64,000 bases of DNA. Source: Pegea sp. RAD2-039 (Eukaryota > Chordata > Thaliacea > Salpida > Salpidae). The notes below the pieces were generated by a model. It searched no databases, was not told where the DNA came from, and saw nothing but the letters and a program-made list of their open reading frames with translations. Positions 12,148-24,096 of this stretch are shown here, in pieces. Within the stretch, counting starts at the first letter, position 1. Every line of letters starts with the position of its first letter. The translations under genes were made by a program, and so were the position numbers. The DNA is taken from the NCBI GenBank assembly GCA_034620365.1, contig JAQGEQ010000186.1, positions 124,001 to 188,000 on the forward strand, read 5' to 3'.

Positions 12148-12220
12148 GGCGCCATGGCTTAGTTGGTTAAAGCGCCTGTCTAGTAAACAGGAGATCCCGA
12201 GTTCGACTCTCGGTGGTGCC
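12148..12220 (+). tRNA. tRNA-Thr (AGT), copy 2
   Basis: Identical to copy 1 over 73 nt; anticodon AGT. The preceding flank reads TTTCACT where copies 3 to 8 have TCGTC. Confidence 0.97.
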
Positions 12221-12474
12221 TTTTTTTATATTTTTTGTTTATTAATTTTATTACAATTGCTCCAAATGGCACTCTCTACTGAACAAACAGGTGAAGGAAT
12301 GAGAAGAAACCCTAAAAAAGTTTCTTTTGTATCTCAATGTGTCTTGCTTCGTTTTGAACATCATCATTCATACTACATCCAGCATGACCTTTCTCAGCCG
12401 AAGCATTCCCTATTACTTTTATTATTTGCTTTTACATCAAATTTGGAAATATGGTTTTGAAACCCTCTTTCGTC

Positions 12475-12547
12475 GGCGCCATGGCTTAGTTGGTTAAAGC
12501 GCCTGTCTTGTAAACAGGAGATCCCGAGTTCGACTCTCGGTGGTGCC
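12475..12547 (+). tRNA. tRNA-Thr (TGT), copy 3
   Basis: Same 73-nt sequence as its neighbours except for one base: the loop is CTTGTAA instead of CTAGTAA, so the anticodon is TGT (reads ACA and likely other ACN) instead of AGT. All stems are intact, so it looks functional. Confidence 0.96.
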
Positions 12548-12803
12548 TCTTCTTATATTTTTTTATTTATTAATTATAATTACAATTGCTCCAAATGGCA
12601 CTCTTTACTAAACAAACAGGTGGAGGAAAAAGAAGAAACCCTAAAAAAGTTTCTTTTGTATCTCAATGTGTCTTACTTCGTTTTGAACATCATCATTCAT
12701 ACTACATCCAGCAGGACCTTTCTCAACCGAAGCAATCCCTATTACTTTTATTATTTGCTTTTACATCAAATTTTGAAAAATGGTTTTGAAACCCTCTTTC
12801 GTC

Positions 12804-12876
12804 GGCGCCATGGCTTAGTTGGTTAAAGCGCCTGTCTAGTAAACAGGAGATCCCGAGTTCGACTCTCGGTGGTGCC
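12804..12876 (+). tRNA. tRNA-Thr (AGT), copy 4
   Basis: Identical 73-nt cloverleaf; anticodon AGT; T-run terminator follows. Confidence 0.97.
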
Positions 12877-13130
12877 TCTTTTTATATTTTTTGTTTATTA
12901 ATTTTATTACAATTGCTCCAAATGGCACTCTCTACTAAACAAACAGCTGAAGGAATGAGAAGAAACCCTAAAAAAGTTTCTTTTGTATCTCAATGTGTCT
13001 TGCTTCGTTTTTAACATCATCATTCATAGCACATCCAGCATGACCTTTCTCAACCGAAGCAATCCCTATTACTTTTATAATTTGCTTCAACATCAAATTT
13101 TGAAAAATGGTTTTGAAACCCTCTTTCGTC

Positions 13131-13203
13131 GGCGCCATGGCTTAGTTGGTTAAAGCGCCTGTCTAGTAAACAGGAGATCCCGAGTTCGACTCTCGGTGGT
13201 GCC
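13131..13203 (+). tRNA. tRNA-Thr (AGT), copy 5
   Basis: Identical 73-nt cloverleaf; anticodon AGT; T-run terminator follows. Confidence 0.97.
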
Positions 13204-13457
13204 TCTTTTTATATTTTTTGTTTATTAATTTTATTACAATTGCTCCAAATGGCACTCTCTACTAAACAAACAGCTGAAGGAATGAGAAGAAACCCTAAAA
13301 AAGTTTCTTTTGTATCTCAATGTGTCTTGCTTCGTTTTTAACATCATCATTCATAGCACATCCAGCAGGACCTTTCTCAACCGAAGCAATCCCTATTACT
13401 TTTATAATTTGCTTCAACATCAAATTTTGAAAAATGGTTTTGAAACCCTCTTTCGTC

Positions 13458-13530
13458 GGCGCCATGGCTTAGTTGGTTAAAGCGCCTGTCTAGTAAACAG
13501 GAGATCCCGAGTTCGACTCTCGGTGGTGCC
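13458..13530 (+). tRNA. tRNA-Thr (AGT), copy 6
   Basis: Identical 73-nt cloverleaf; anticodon AGT; T-run terminator follows. Confidence 0.97.
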
Positions 13531-13784
13531 TCTTTTTATATTTTTTGTTTATTAATTTTATTACAATTGCTCCAAATGGCACTCTCTACTAAACAAACAG
13601 CTAAAGGAATGAGAAGAAACCCTAAAAAAGTTTCTTTTGTATCTCAATGTGTCTTGCTTCGTTTTTAACATCATCATTCATAGCACATCCAGCAGGACCT
13701 TTCTCAACCGAAGCAATCCCTATTACTTTTATAATTTGCTTTTACATCAAATTTTGAAAAATGGTTTTGAAACCCTCTTTCGTC

Positions 13785-13857
13785 GGCGCCATGGCTTAGT
13801 TGGTTAAAGCGCCTGTCTAGTAAACAGGAGATCCCGAGTTCGACTCTCGGTGGTGCC
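13785..13857 (+). tRNA. tRNA-Thr (AGT), copy 7
   Basis: Identical 73-nt cloverleaf; anticodon AGT. Its downstream spacer is the variant type also found after copy 3. Confidence 0.97.
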
Positions 13858-14113
13858 TCTTCTTATATTTTTTTATTTATTAATTCTTATTACAATTGCC
13901 CCAAATGGAACTCTTTACTAAACAAACAGGTGGAGGAAAACGAAGAAACCCTAAAAAAGTTTCTTTTGTATCTCAATGTGTCTTGCTTCGTTTTTAACAT
14001 CATCATTCATACTACATCCAGCATGACCTTTCTCAGCCGAAGCAGTCCATATTACTTTTATTATTTGCTTTTACATCAAATTTTGAAAAATGGTTTTGAA
14101 ACCCTCTCTCGTC

Positions 14114-14186
14114 GGCGCCATGGCTTAGTTGGTTAAAGCGCCTGTCTAGTAAACAGGAGATCCCGAGTTCGACTCTCGGTGGTGCC
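14114..14186 (+). tRNA. tRNA-Thr (AGT), copy 8
   Basis: Identical 73-nt cloverleaf; anticodon AGT. Last unit: the shared spacer stops after the terminator (CTCTCTTTTTATA) and unique AT-rich DNA begins. Confidence 0.97.
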
Positions 14187-15037
14187 TCTCTTTTTATATA
14201 CTTTTTATTTAATTAAATCTTTAGAATGAAATTAGAGCAGCGTCCTTTTATGATTATTTTGAAATTTATTTAGTTGAAATAATAAAAATCCATTTTTGCT
14301 CATTTGCAAAACCATTTTCTTCTTTTATCTATCTATAAACATTTTGTCCTAAAATTTCAAAATAGTTTTGGCAAGAATTAAACTTTCGTTAATTTCACTT
14401 TTACAAAAAACTTATCAACTTTTTCTTATATGTTTTTTATGTGTTTTTCTTTTCAGTTTATTTGGATAAATTGCTTCAAGTCATTTATTTCTGTTATTTA
14501 CAAAATTCTAAAAAATTTATAATAAAAATTTGGTTAAAAAGATTTTTAAAAAACTTTCTTTAACTAATTTATTTTGTATAGATTTAGATTTTTTAACTTT
14601 TAGATAATTTCTAAAAAAAATTTTAATTTAGCAAAATAAACGTTCTTTTCAATGATTTTCAATTAGAAAAATTTGCTTTTTGAGAATATTAGAAAAATTT
14701 GTATAAAAAGCCATTGAAATAGAAATGTTGGCAAAAGTTATTTTTCCTTTTTTTATTAAACCCCACTTATTTTTGAAAGATATTTTACAAACATCATAAA
14801 TATATAAAAAAGTATTCAACACTTTTTTTAAATAACGTTTTTTGAAAGAAACAATTACAAAAAAGTTTTTTAGAAATAGAAATTTATTATAAATAGATAT
14901 TCTAATTTATTCAAAAGTGCGACAAAAATGTTCAAAACTTCAGTGAAAAGTTGTTCTTGTTTAAATATTCTTTTCAAAATTGTAAACAATTTGGTTTTTT
15001 AACTTAAAACCCTAACTACAATTTTATTAGAAAAAAA
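14187..15037. other. AT-rich intergenic sequence
   Basis: No gene, RNA or repeat recognised between the tRNA array and the GST 3' end. Confidence 0.6.
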
Positions 15038-16023
15038 TTAGAAAATCGTGTTTGGTTGATTTGATAAATACTTTTCCAAACCTTTCATACTTACAACTTT
15101 CTGTTTGAGTGAATTAAGTCTTGGAAGTATAGTCAGGAGTGAAGGAAGGTATTGTTGAGTTATCAGCAAGCAAAGAGCTAAGTTTAAATCAGCATATGAT
15201 AACCTCTGAAATAAACTCAGAATGCATTTTACTATAAACTACCAAACTACTTACATCACCAACTAGAAAAGGTTGTTTTGAACTGATACTTTCCTCAATT
15301 TTCAACAGAGTCGGTAGAATATGGTTCCGATGCACAACTGCTATTTGCTCTGCCTAAATCAGTTTATTTTTAATCTTATCATCTAATGATTCATTCCTAC
15401 TTTTGTTTTAAGATCAGCTTCTAGATAAGGAAGTTTTGAATATACATCACTAATCAGAGTCGACATCATCTCTATACGAGCAGCTTCTTCTAAATTGTCG
15501 CCGTTCAATTGAAACTTAGTAGCTAATAATCGAGTAATAGCACCAGCACAAGTAAACGGTTTTTCGTCGATGTACAAGACCGGAACCCACTCGAAAGGAA
15601 TACCTGTAAACGCGAGATTAGGATGAAGAATCGTGTGACAGTTTAATATCAGTCACTCTGGTCTCAGTTTCATTTAGAAAAAGATTAATTTCAGCACCTT
15701 GACTTGAAAAAAAACTCCTAATTCAACTTTACCAAGAAACTAAACTGAACCAAATGACAACTTTTTTTTAATTTAGGAGAAGGGGTCGAAGGTCTTTACG
15801 TAGTAAAAAAACTTCATCTTTATCGTCAATATGTCAAAACGGGTTTTATACCCCTAAAAATAGCTTCAAGTTAGTTTATTCATCTCTTACTTTTTCTTGC
15901 CGTTTTCCATTCATTTAGTGGAATTCGTTCATCTTCAAATTCAACTTCACAAGACGCAAAGATGAATCGGATTAGTTCAGCACGTCCTTTAGCGTTAATG
16001 TATGACAGCTTGTATTTAACCAT
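15038..16023 (-). CDS. Sigma-class glutathione S-transferase (HPGDS-like)
   Basis: Four exons on the minus strand, 16023-15891, 15603-15401, 15353-15255 and 15205-15038, join to 200 codons plus stop, the usual sigma-GST length. The N-terminal thioredoxin-like domain starts MVKYKLSYINAKGRAELIRF. The Tyr in LSY aligns with the catalytic Tyr that activates glutathione, and VPVLYID supplies the cis-Pro motif. The all-helical C-terminal domain follows (YADLNLALCLL) and the tail is GLEKYLSNQPNTIF. The position that is normally Gln-Ser-x-Ala-Ile, binding the gamma-glutamyl end of glutathione, reads CAGAI here. Catalytic ability is therefore uncertain; an enzyme, a binding protein or an S-crystallin-like derivative are all possible. 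The third donor-like GTAAGT inside the last exon is not used in this model because read-through gives the proper C-terminus. Confidence 0.9.
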
Positions 16024-18525
16024 CGCTTAGCAACAACGTCCGAAAAGTTAAATAATAAATAAATTTTAAAATCAATAAATTAAATATAGCTAAAAGAGAA
16101 ACTTGAAAATTTATTCTAAACTTTTTTCACTTGAAAGTTAAAGCAAACAAATTTCAAAGTATTTTTTGTTATAAATCCAAATTCGTCTAAATCAACAAAC
16201 ATCAAAACAGTTAACAGATGATTGTCACTTTTCAAAAGGCTTGTGGTTAATAGAAATAACTATCTGCATTAAACCTATAATTCCATAATCTACCATGGAA
16301 TAAACTAAAAACTAAATATTTAATAATTAAAAATATCTCAACAATTTTTTTTCTTTTTAATTGAAACATCTGTAACTGAGTACTGTCCATAACAAGTTCT
16401 TTTAAATAAAACTGATTTCAATTTCAAAACGTTGAACTAGGTAGTAAATAAAATTCCAAAAAAAAGCATCATAAAGTTATACGAAAGGTCACTTCAACAA
16501 ACAAGTTAAACATTAGGAAATCAGTTTGCTTAAGGCGCAAATAATGTAAAAACAGATCAAGCACATAAATCATTATAATACTTGACATGTACATAAATCT
16601 TGAAAGAACTTAAAGTAAAAATTCCTTTAAAATATTAAATAAATTTCACTGAGTCACAAAAGAAAGTTTTGAAATTTATCAAGTTGTAAAAATGTTTATC
16701 TAATTTTTGTTGAAGGTTTTTGAATGTATCTAAAATAATTGGCATTAGTTTAATATCAGGAATATTAAAAATCATTTAGCTAAACAAATTCTGTTCTAGC
16801 CAATAATAGGTTTTAATGGAAGTTTATACATTTAAAAAAATAAACTTAGATCAAAACGTATCTTTTTTACTAATCTTATCTGTGTTAGATATAAGCTTCC
16901 TAATTATATGTAGAGTTTAGAACTTTATTCAAATGATAATTAGATCAAATTAATCCTAATAATCGCTAACATAAAATATTTGATCTGAAACACTATTATT
17001 ACAAGATTTAATTTACACGATCAACCTATAAACTTGCATAAAATTCATCTATTAAATTACAAAAAAGAACTAATCTAAACATTCGATGGAAATTTAAAGA
17101 TATCTGGCTGAATTAAAAAATGTTCAGCTCTTTGTATTTATTATATGTAGAGTATCAAAAAATATTTAGCATAGATATTAAGAAAAGATTTGAAATGTAA
17201 AAATTGGAATTATTATTTAGATCAAAAGTTGTAAAGACATAAAAAACGGAATAAATCACTACCCAGTTAACGAGTTTGCTAATAAAGTATAAAAATTTAA
17301 TTTAATGGCTTTGGAAATACAAAAGTAAACTTTTTTCGATATGCAGTATGGTAATAAAATTTGTTTGTGAAAATAAAACTTTCATCAAAATTGCAATTTC
17401 TACTTTAGAGCGAGGAACTTATGCTTAGTTAGCTTTTGAGTTTCATTAAGAAATGATGTTTCAAAATGATCAAAAGTCAGAAACAAATGTAAAAGAAGTT
17501 TTCAGATTCTGAATTACTTTTATTTAGACTTTGATTTTACATCACTTAAATTTGTAAGAAATTATCCTTTAGACTAAAATAATAAAATTATTATCAATTT
17601 TAATTATGTATTTGTAAAGTTAGTTTAAGAACACAATTTTTGTGACCTCTTCAAAAGATTATCTCTTTATAAAGCTTTGCTTGATGCTAAAAGTTGGTGA
17701 GTTACAATAAAAAGTTTTCAAAAATCGTTTGTAATGATTTCTATGAAGTTGTTTATCTATTTCAATGATTATTCTAATTCACAAATTATTTTGAAGGTCA
17801 ATGAACTCAGAATTTCAGCTCACAACCAGTAGTAGAGAAACACTGAAATGACAGAGTTTTCTTTATTAAAATTTCTAAAACTGTTTTCAGAAAACTTGAA
17901 AATAATTTTCAAGAATTAAACATAAGACTTTTCAATTATCACTTTGCTAATTAGCTAATAAAATTATGATAAGAAAATTAAATATAAGAATCTTAAAATG
18001 ATATTTTAGAAATCTCGATTACCTTTAAAAATATGTAAGTTAATAGTTTGCAAATGGAGTTATTAAAGTTTTTTAACTTTAGAAAAAAGCTCCGTTTTGA
18101 TGTTTAGAAATATTTTGTTGTTGTCAAATTTTCAAACCACATATTTGTAATGCTGTGTTTGAGTTTTACAAACATCAAAGCATTTTGCAGAAACTCAAAT
18201 TAATTTTCAACTTATTGCCACTAAGCAATTTCAATATTATTATAAGTACAAACATCAACGAAAACCAAAAATATTTATTCAATTACTTTCGGATTTTTTT
18301 CCTGTGAACACTTTTTAAAACCTAGAAATGAAACTAAATATAAATTGCAATTGCTCCAAACTGCCAGTTTGTAAACTACATCAGTAAAATCTTGTAGTAA
18401 TCAGTTCATATACTTTTAAGGGAATAAATAACAATTTTTAGAATGTTGCTTTAATTTCTTATCTTTGTAATATTTTTTCACAGATTTAAACATTTTATAG
18501 CAAGTTGATTTTAAATTACCGAGAT
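16024..18525. other. AT-rich intergenic region between divergent GST and aminopeptidase genes
   Basis: About 2.5 kb of AT-rich DNA without ORFs longer than about 60 codons and without recognisable RNA genes or repeats. It must contain two promoters. Confidence 0.6.
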
Positions 18526-21500
18526 ATGGGTCAAGTTGTGATGAGCAAAACCGCTGTAGTTACTTATGTAGTAATTGCTGCTGTACTAATCAGTAAGCTT
18601 GCTTATTTGTAAATAAACTCATGACACGTTTAATTGTTAATTAATAACAATAAATTACTTCCCATATCATTATAAGCTGTCTACTAACAAGTCATTTTTC
18701 TATTTTGAAGTTTTGTTTATTACTTTCAATTTAGTATGTATATGAGAATATTACTTAGTGAGTTTTATCAACTATATCTTTTTAATTTCATTCTTCAGTG
18801 TTTGTAAATTTTCATACTCGAGTTAGATATTCTCTAGATAATAATTCCATAAATGCAGAATATTTAATATTTTCTAAAACTTTTCATGAAATCCAAATAA
18901 CCTTTTCCAGCTGCAGTTGGTTTGATGGCAGGGCTATTACCTGACAGAGGTGGTAGTACTGCAACTGACCAACCAAATACTCAAGTACCAACAACCACAC
19001 AAGCAACAACCACAATAAAACCTGTACCAGGGCCCTGGGACAGTATTAGACTGCCTACAGATCTACATCCTGTTTACTATAAAGTAGATTTAAAACCAAT
19101 ATTATCAGCTGACTCAAATGGCGATTACTGGTTCACTGGTAGTTCTGAAGTCACTTTTCTTGTAGTTGAACCAACCAAATACATTTATATCCATAGTAAA
19201 GCGTTGGAATATGACAAAGTGGCTGTTGAAAATAACGAAGTGAGTTTTTGTTGATCATACAAACTACCTTAAAGGTTTGATTATAAGCTGATTAAAGCAA
19301 ACGAGTTCTTAGAACTTTTAAGAATAAGTTTTTTAGGATTAGTTTTGTTGTTTGTAGCTTAGAAAAGAACTCAAATGATCAGTTAGAAAAAGTGAATTGA
19401 TATCTACAGAATGAAGAAGTGAAACTTGTCAGATATGAAATCTATTTACCTTATGAGTATCTGATTGTTGAGATGGAAGTTAATATGGAAGTTGGTCAAA
19501 ACTATACTTTGAAAACTTCTTTCAAAGGTGAACTAACTAATAGCTTAGGAGGATTGTATAGGAGCTCATATGAAGATGAAAACGGTAATTTAAAGTGAGT
19601 TGAAAAGAAGTTCTTTTACTCGTTGCATCTAGTTTGATTGTACAACAATTTCATACAAGCTCAAATTTTTTACGTGTTGAAGAACGTTCCTGACTAACAG
19701 TACAATAAAAACTTAACTAAACTAGTTTCAATCTTACATTGAAGAGTTGACAACAGTTTAATCAACTCTAACTTTTATAAACTCAGCTAACAAGCTAGGC
19801 TTTGATCGAAAACTCCTTATTTTAAGAATAAACTCAATAAGATGAACTAAAGTAACCTTTTCCAAATGTTCTAAGTACCTTTATCACTTGTATATACCTC
19901 CCCAACAAATAAACTTTATTTTACAAGCAAGTTTTGTACATAATGGTCGCGGGTACCTACCATATTTTCGTTCATACATTAACGAGGTACTCTTACTACA
20001 ACAGTTGTGTTTACGTTACACATAAAAAAACTAATTAAATATTTTTGTTGACTTAACTGTGTTTAGTTTTATGTTTCGACTTTTGTGCGTATATTTCCAA
20101 CTTTAAAACTTGATTTGTTTGTTACAGAGTTATTGCGACAACTCAGATGCAACCGACAGATGCCAGAAAAGCGTTTCCATGCTTCGATGAACCTCAGATG
20201 AAGGCAGTCTTTGAGATTTCTTTGTGGCATAAGGACCCAATGTACGCCATCTCTAATATGCCGGTTGTCTTGGTGACGGTGAGGTTTACTTAAAGTTTTA
20301 CTAGAAAGTCTTAATCACGTGACTTAGGACATGGATGAAGACTGGAAGAAGTCAGATTTTGAGCCAACATTTCCAATGAGCACTTACCTTTTAGCTTTTG
20401 TTGTTTGTGATTTCGATTCAGTTGAAGGCTTTACAAATACCTCTAATAACGTCACGGTCAGTTTTCTTCATCGATATTTCGACTCAACAGACTTCGACAC
20501 GATCTTTTTATAGTCGACTATTTACGCAAGGAAAGATCAAGTGGATGCTGGAAACGCGGATTATGCAAATGAGATCACTCCAAAAATACTTAAATTTTAT
20601 CAGGAATATTTTGATGTCTTATATCCTCTTCCAAAAGCAGGTTATGATCTGATGTTGATGATCAGATGTTGATGATCGGATGTTGATGATCAGATGTTGA
20701 TGATCGGATGTTGATGATGAGATGTTGATGATGAGATGTTGATGATCGGATGTTGATGATCGGATGTTGATGATCGGATGTTGATGATTGGATGTTCATG
20801 ATCTGATCTTGATGATCTGATGTTGATGATCGGATGTTGATGATCGGATGTTCATGATCGGATGTTGATGATCGGATGTTGATGATCGGATGTTAATGAT
20901 TGGATGTTGATGATCGGATGTTGATGATCGGATGTTGATGATCAGATGTTGATGATCGGATGTTGATGATCGGATGTTGATGATCGGATGTTGATGATCG
21001 GATGTTGATGAACGGATGTTGATGATCGGATGTTAATGATCGGATGTTGATGATCAGATGTTCATGATCTGATGTTCATGATCAGATGTTGATGATCGGA
21101 TGTTGATGAACGGATGTTGATGATCAGATGTTGATGATTAGATGTTGATGTTCTGATGTTGATGATCGGATGTTGATGATCGGATGTTGATGATCGGATG
21201 TTAATGATCGGATGTTGATGATCAGATGTTCATGATCTGATGTTCATGATCAGATGTTAATGATCATGTGGATGATCGGATGTTGATGATCAGATGTTGA
21301 TGATCGGATGTTAATGATCGGATGTTGATGATCGGATGTTGATGATCGGATGTTGATGATCAGATGTTGATGATCGGATGTTGATGATCGGATGTTGATG
21401 ATCTGATGTTGATGATCAGATGTTGACGATCGGATGTTGATGATCGGATGTTGATGATCTGATGTTGATGATCGGATGTTGATGATCTGATGTTGATGAT

Positions 21501-24002
21501 CGGAAGTTGATGTCCTGATATTGATCTTCAGATCAACTAGCAGTCCCAGACTTCAATGCAGGAGCCATGGAAAACTGGGGCTTGGTGATTTATCGCGAGA
21601 CAGCGCTTCTTTACAACAATAGAATCAATTCAGCTTCAAATAAGCAGCGCGTCGCAACAGTCGTCGCTCATGAGTTAGCACATCAGGTGATCACGGTTAT
21701 GACGTCATACTATTTATGACGTAAGCGTCGATGTAGTGGTTCGGGAACTTGATTACTCCGGAATGGTGGAATGAGCTTTGGTTGAATGAAGGATTTGCAA
21801 GTTATCTCGAGTACCTGGGCACGGACAGTGTTGAGCCAGATTGGCAAATGGTAATTGTCCCACATCTGGTCATAAACTGGTGACATTTAGACCATTCTCA
21901 GGAGAATCAGTTTGTTGTTTTGGATCTTCAACGCGCGTTAGACGTCGATGCGCTGACGTCATCACATCCGATTGTTCAGAAAGTCGAGACTCCAGCTGAG
22001 ATTAATGAAGTCTTTGATACGATCTCATATAGTAAAGGAGCTTGTTTAATTCGGATGATTAATTCATATGCTGGAGATGAATCTTTCAAACTAGGTCTAA
22101 CTGTGAGTGCTCACCAATAACAAACGCCACCTAACGGTTGTTTATACAGAACTATCTAAATGCTAATAAATATGGATCGGTAGTTCATCAGGAATTATTT
22201 GCTGCATGGGAAGAAGTGATCCTTGCTGAGAATAATACTCTCCAGCCTTCAAATGGTCTTCAAGATGCTCTGTCTACTTGGACACTTCAAATGGGCTTTC
22301 CTGTTATCACTTTAAAAAGAACCAGTGACGATCTGGTCGAAGTGACCCAGAAAAGATTCTTGGTTGACGGGAAAGCGGACCCTGAATTACCGCCGAGTCC
22401 TTTCAAGTGAGTCGAGAGTATAAAGATGAGATTATTTAAATTATTTGTTCAGTTATCGCTGGGACATCCCCTTTTGGTATCAAACTAACGAAGATGATGA
22501 GAAACTTCTGATCTGGTTACAAAGAGATCAACAAAATGGTTCTCTTCTCTTCTTCTTGATCTCTAATTTCAACCATGTCATTTACTTCCAGTTGAAATCA
22601 GCATCACGTCATCAGTCGACTGGTTGCTAGGCAACAGTGAAGCGCGTGGTTACTATCGAGTCAATTACGATGACGACAGTTGGCAACGAATCATTGCGCA
22701 ACTCAACACCGACTACACAGTTCGCGCGTTTGTGACGTCACCACTTCGATGTTAAGCATTCTCTTAACAGAAAATCTCGGCAAGTAGTCGCGGTCAGCTT
22801 ATCAATGACGCTTTTACCCTAGCAAGGGCTGGACTTGTCCACTACAATGTGTCTTTGGCCCTCACGGAGTTTCTATCAAGCGATAACGACTTCAGCTGCT
22901 GGGAGAGCGCGCTCAATTCGCTTTCATACTTCGATTTAACCCTTGCACGCTCATCGCTGTACGGAAGCTATAACGTGAGTCACGTGACAACAAGCTTTAT
23001 GAACTGACAAGTTTGATTGACAGAAATATTTGTTGGATATTTCGAGTAATCTCTACGAGATGTTAGGATGGGATGAAGGTGCCTCGGATTCTATCTTAGA
23101 TCAGTGAGTTTTTGCGATCTCTAAGATCAGATTGAAAATAGATTTTGTTGTAGATACCAGCGGGTGAACGCGATTAGTATCAACTGTTACCGTGGCAACC
23201 GCGATTGTGTTGAAGTTGCTCAGACACGTTTTAATGAGTGGTACAACCTCCCAGAGCAAAACAAGTTAGTGATCTTCATCCAGAGGTAGTGTTTGATGAC
23301 CTCATTTTACAGCATCCCTCCAAATCTGAAGACAGTTGTTTACTGTACAGCTGTACAATTTGGTACAGAGCTTGAATGGAACTTCATCTTTGAGAGATAT
23401 CTTAATGAGAAGAATTCTCAAGAAAAGTCGAAGCTACAAACAGGACTGACTTGCTCCACACAACCTTGGATTAATCGGAGGTAACTTTTAAGGGTCCTGA
23501 AGGATTTTGATGACTCTTTTGTAGACTTCTCGATTATACTGCTGATGAAAGCTATGTGAGAAAGCAAGATGCTTTATCAATTCTAGAAGGACTTTGTTAC
23601 AATGACTACGCGCGCGATATTGTTTGGGATTATATCAGAGCGAATTGGGATTTATTCTATGAGAGGTTGATCGGTTTTAAGTGATGTAGATTTTAATGAA
23701 GTTTATTTGAAGGTATGGAGGCTCGTCTTTTTCGTTTAGTGGACTTATCACCAGCTGTACCTCTCATTTTTCAACTGAGTTTGAACTTACAGAAGTTAGT
23801 TGATTCATTTTCAGATAATTTTCAGATAATTGATTGATGTTGAATGTTACAGCTACAAAATTTCATTGATACCAACTTACAAAAACTGGGCTCAGCTAAA
23901 CGAGCCGCTGACCAAGCAGTTGAACAAACACAAGCTAATATCGAGTGGAGAGCAAACTACGAGACAGAAGTGGGTCTGTGGCTAACTGCATCAGGTCACT
24001 GA
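18526..24002 (+). CDS. ANPEP: Aminopeptidase N-like, M1 zinc metallopeptidase (type II membrane protein)
   Basis: Nineteen exons: 18526-18592, 18911-19239, 19410-19594, 20128-20278, 20328-20456, 20514-20640, 21541-21686, 21737-21850, 21902-22102, 22150-22406, 22453-22538, 22592-22719, 22771-22974, 23024-23103, 23154-23264, 23313-23480, 23525-23665, 23713-23794 and 23853-24002. They give 951 residues, as expected for the family. A short cytoplasmic tail and signal anchor ([12 protein letters not shown]) lead to a Thr/Pro-rich stalk, then the ectodomain. M1 motifs are GAMENWG (substrate amino-terminus binding), HELAH plus NEGFAS about 20 residues on (the HExxH-x18-E zinc site), and SYSKG with the transition-state Tyr. 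GYYRVNYD marks the C-terminal ERAP-like domain. It trims neutral N-terminal residues from extracellular peptides. Several introns are 46-53 bp, whereas intron 6 is 900 bp of minisatellite. Orthology to ANPEP rather than another M1 ectoenzyme is not proven. Confidence 0.94.
20650..21525. repeat. 15-bp intronic minisatellite (about 58 copies)
   Basis: Units of GATGTTGATGATCGG (15 bp) with CAG, CTG and TTG-type variants, plus TTCATG and TTAATG substitutions. The array fills intron 6 of the aminopeptidase gene (20641-21540), between the exon ending PLPKA and the exon carrying GAMEN. A longer segment (GATCAGATGTTCATGATCTG and neighbours) recurs near 21053 and 21222, so units have been duplicated in blocks. 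Confidence 0.95.
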
Positions 24003-24026
24003 CCAACAAACCGTCTTTAATTTGAG

Positions 24027-24060
24027 TTTATTGTGAAGTACAAAGAATTTTGTGAATAAA
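24027..24060. promoter_or_regulatory. Overlapping opposite-strand poly(A) signals of two convergent genes
   Basis: AATAAA on the plus strand at 24055-24060 serves the aminopeptidase (stop 24002). AATAAA on the minus strand at 24032-24027 serves IDH3B (stop 24099-24097). Only 94 bp separates the two stop codons. Cleavage downstream of each signal would make the two 3' UTRs overlap. Confidence 0.6.
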
Positions 24061-24096
24061 ATAGTTCATTAAAAGTTGTTGTAGTTGATTGAAGGG

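Larger units (their letters stand above)
11821..14186 (+). repeat. Tandem array of ~327-bp units, each carrying a tRNA-Thr gene
   Basis: Eight tRNA genes are spaced 327 or 329 bp apart, with highly similar spacers that open with a T-rich terminator (CCTCTTTTTATATTTTTT) and continue into a shared ~250-bp sequence. Spacers after copies 3 and 7 share the variants TCTTCTTATATTTTT and GGTGGAGGAAAA, pointing to duplication of multi-unit blocks or gene conversion. The first unit has a unique upstream flank and the last a unique downstream flank. Confidence 0.95.

Noticed and set aside
11938..14136. Repeated ~68-codon ORFs between the tRNA genes (NPKKVSFVSQCVLLRF)
   Set aside because: They are in the repeated spacer, vary in frame and stop position among units, and have no upstream signals. 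Most likely untranslated spacer.
20650..21525. Possible C/D snoRNA cluster, because TGATGA (C box) and CTGA (D box) recur
   Set aside because: The motifs are produced by the 15-bp minisatellite itself; no spacing or terminal stem typical of snoRNAs.
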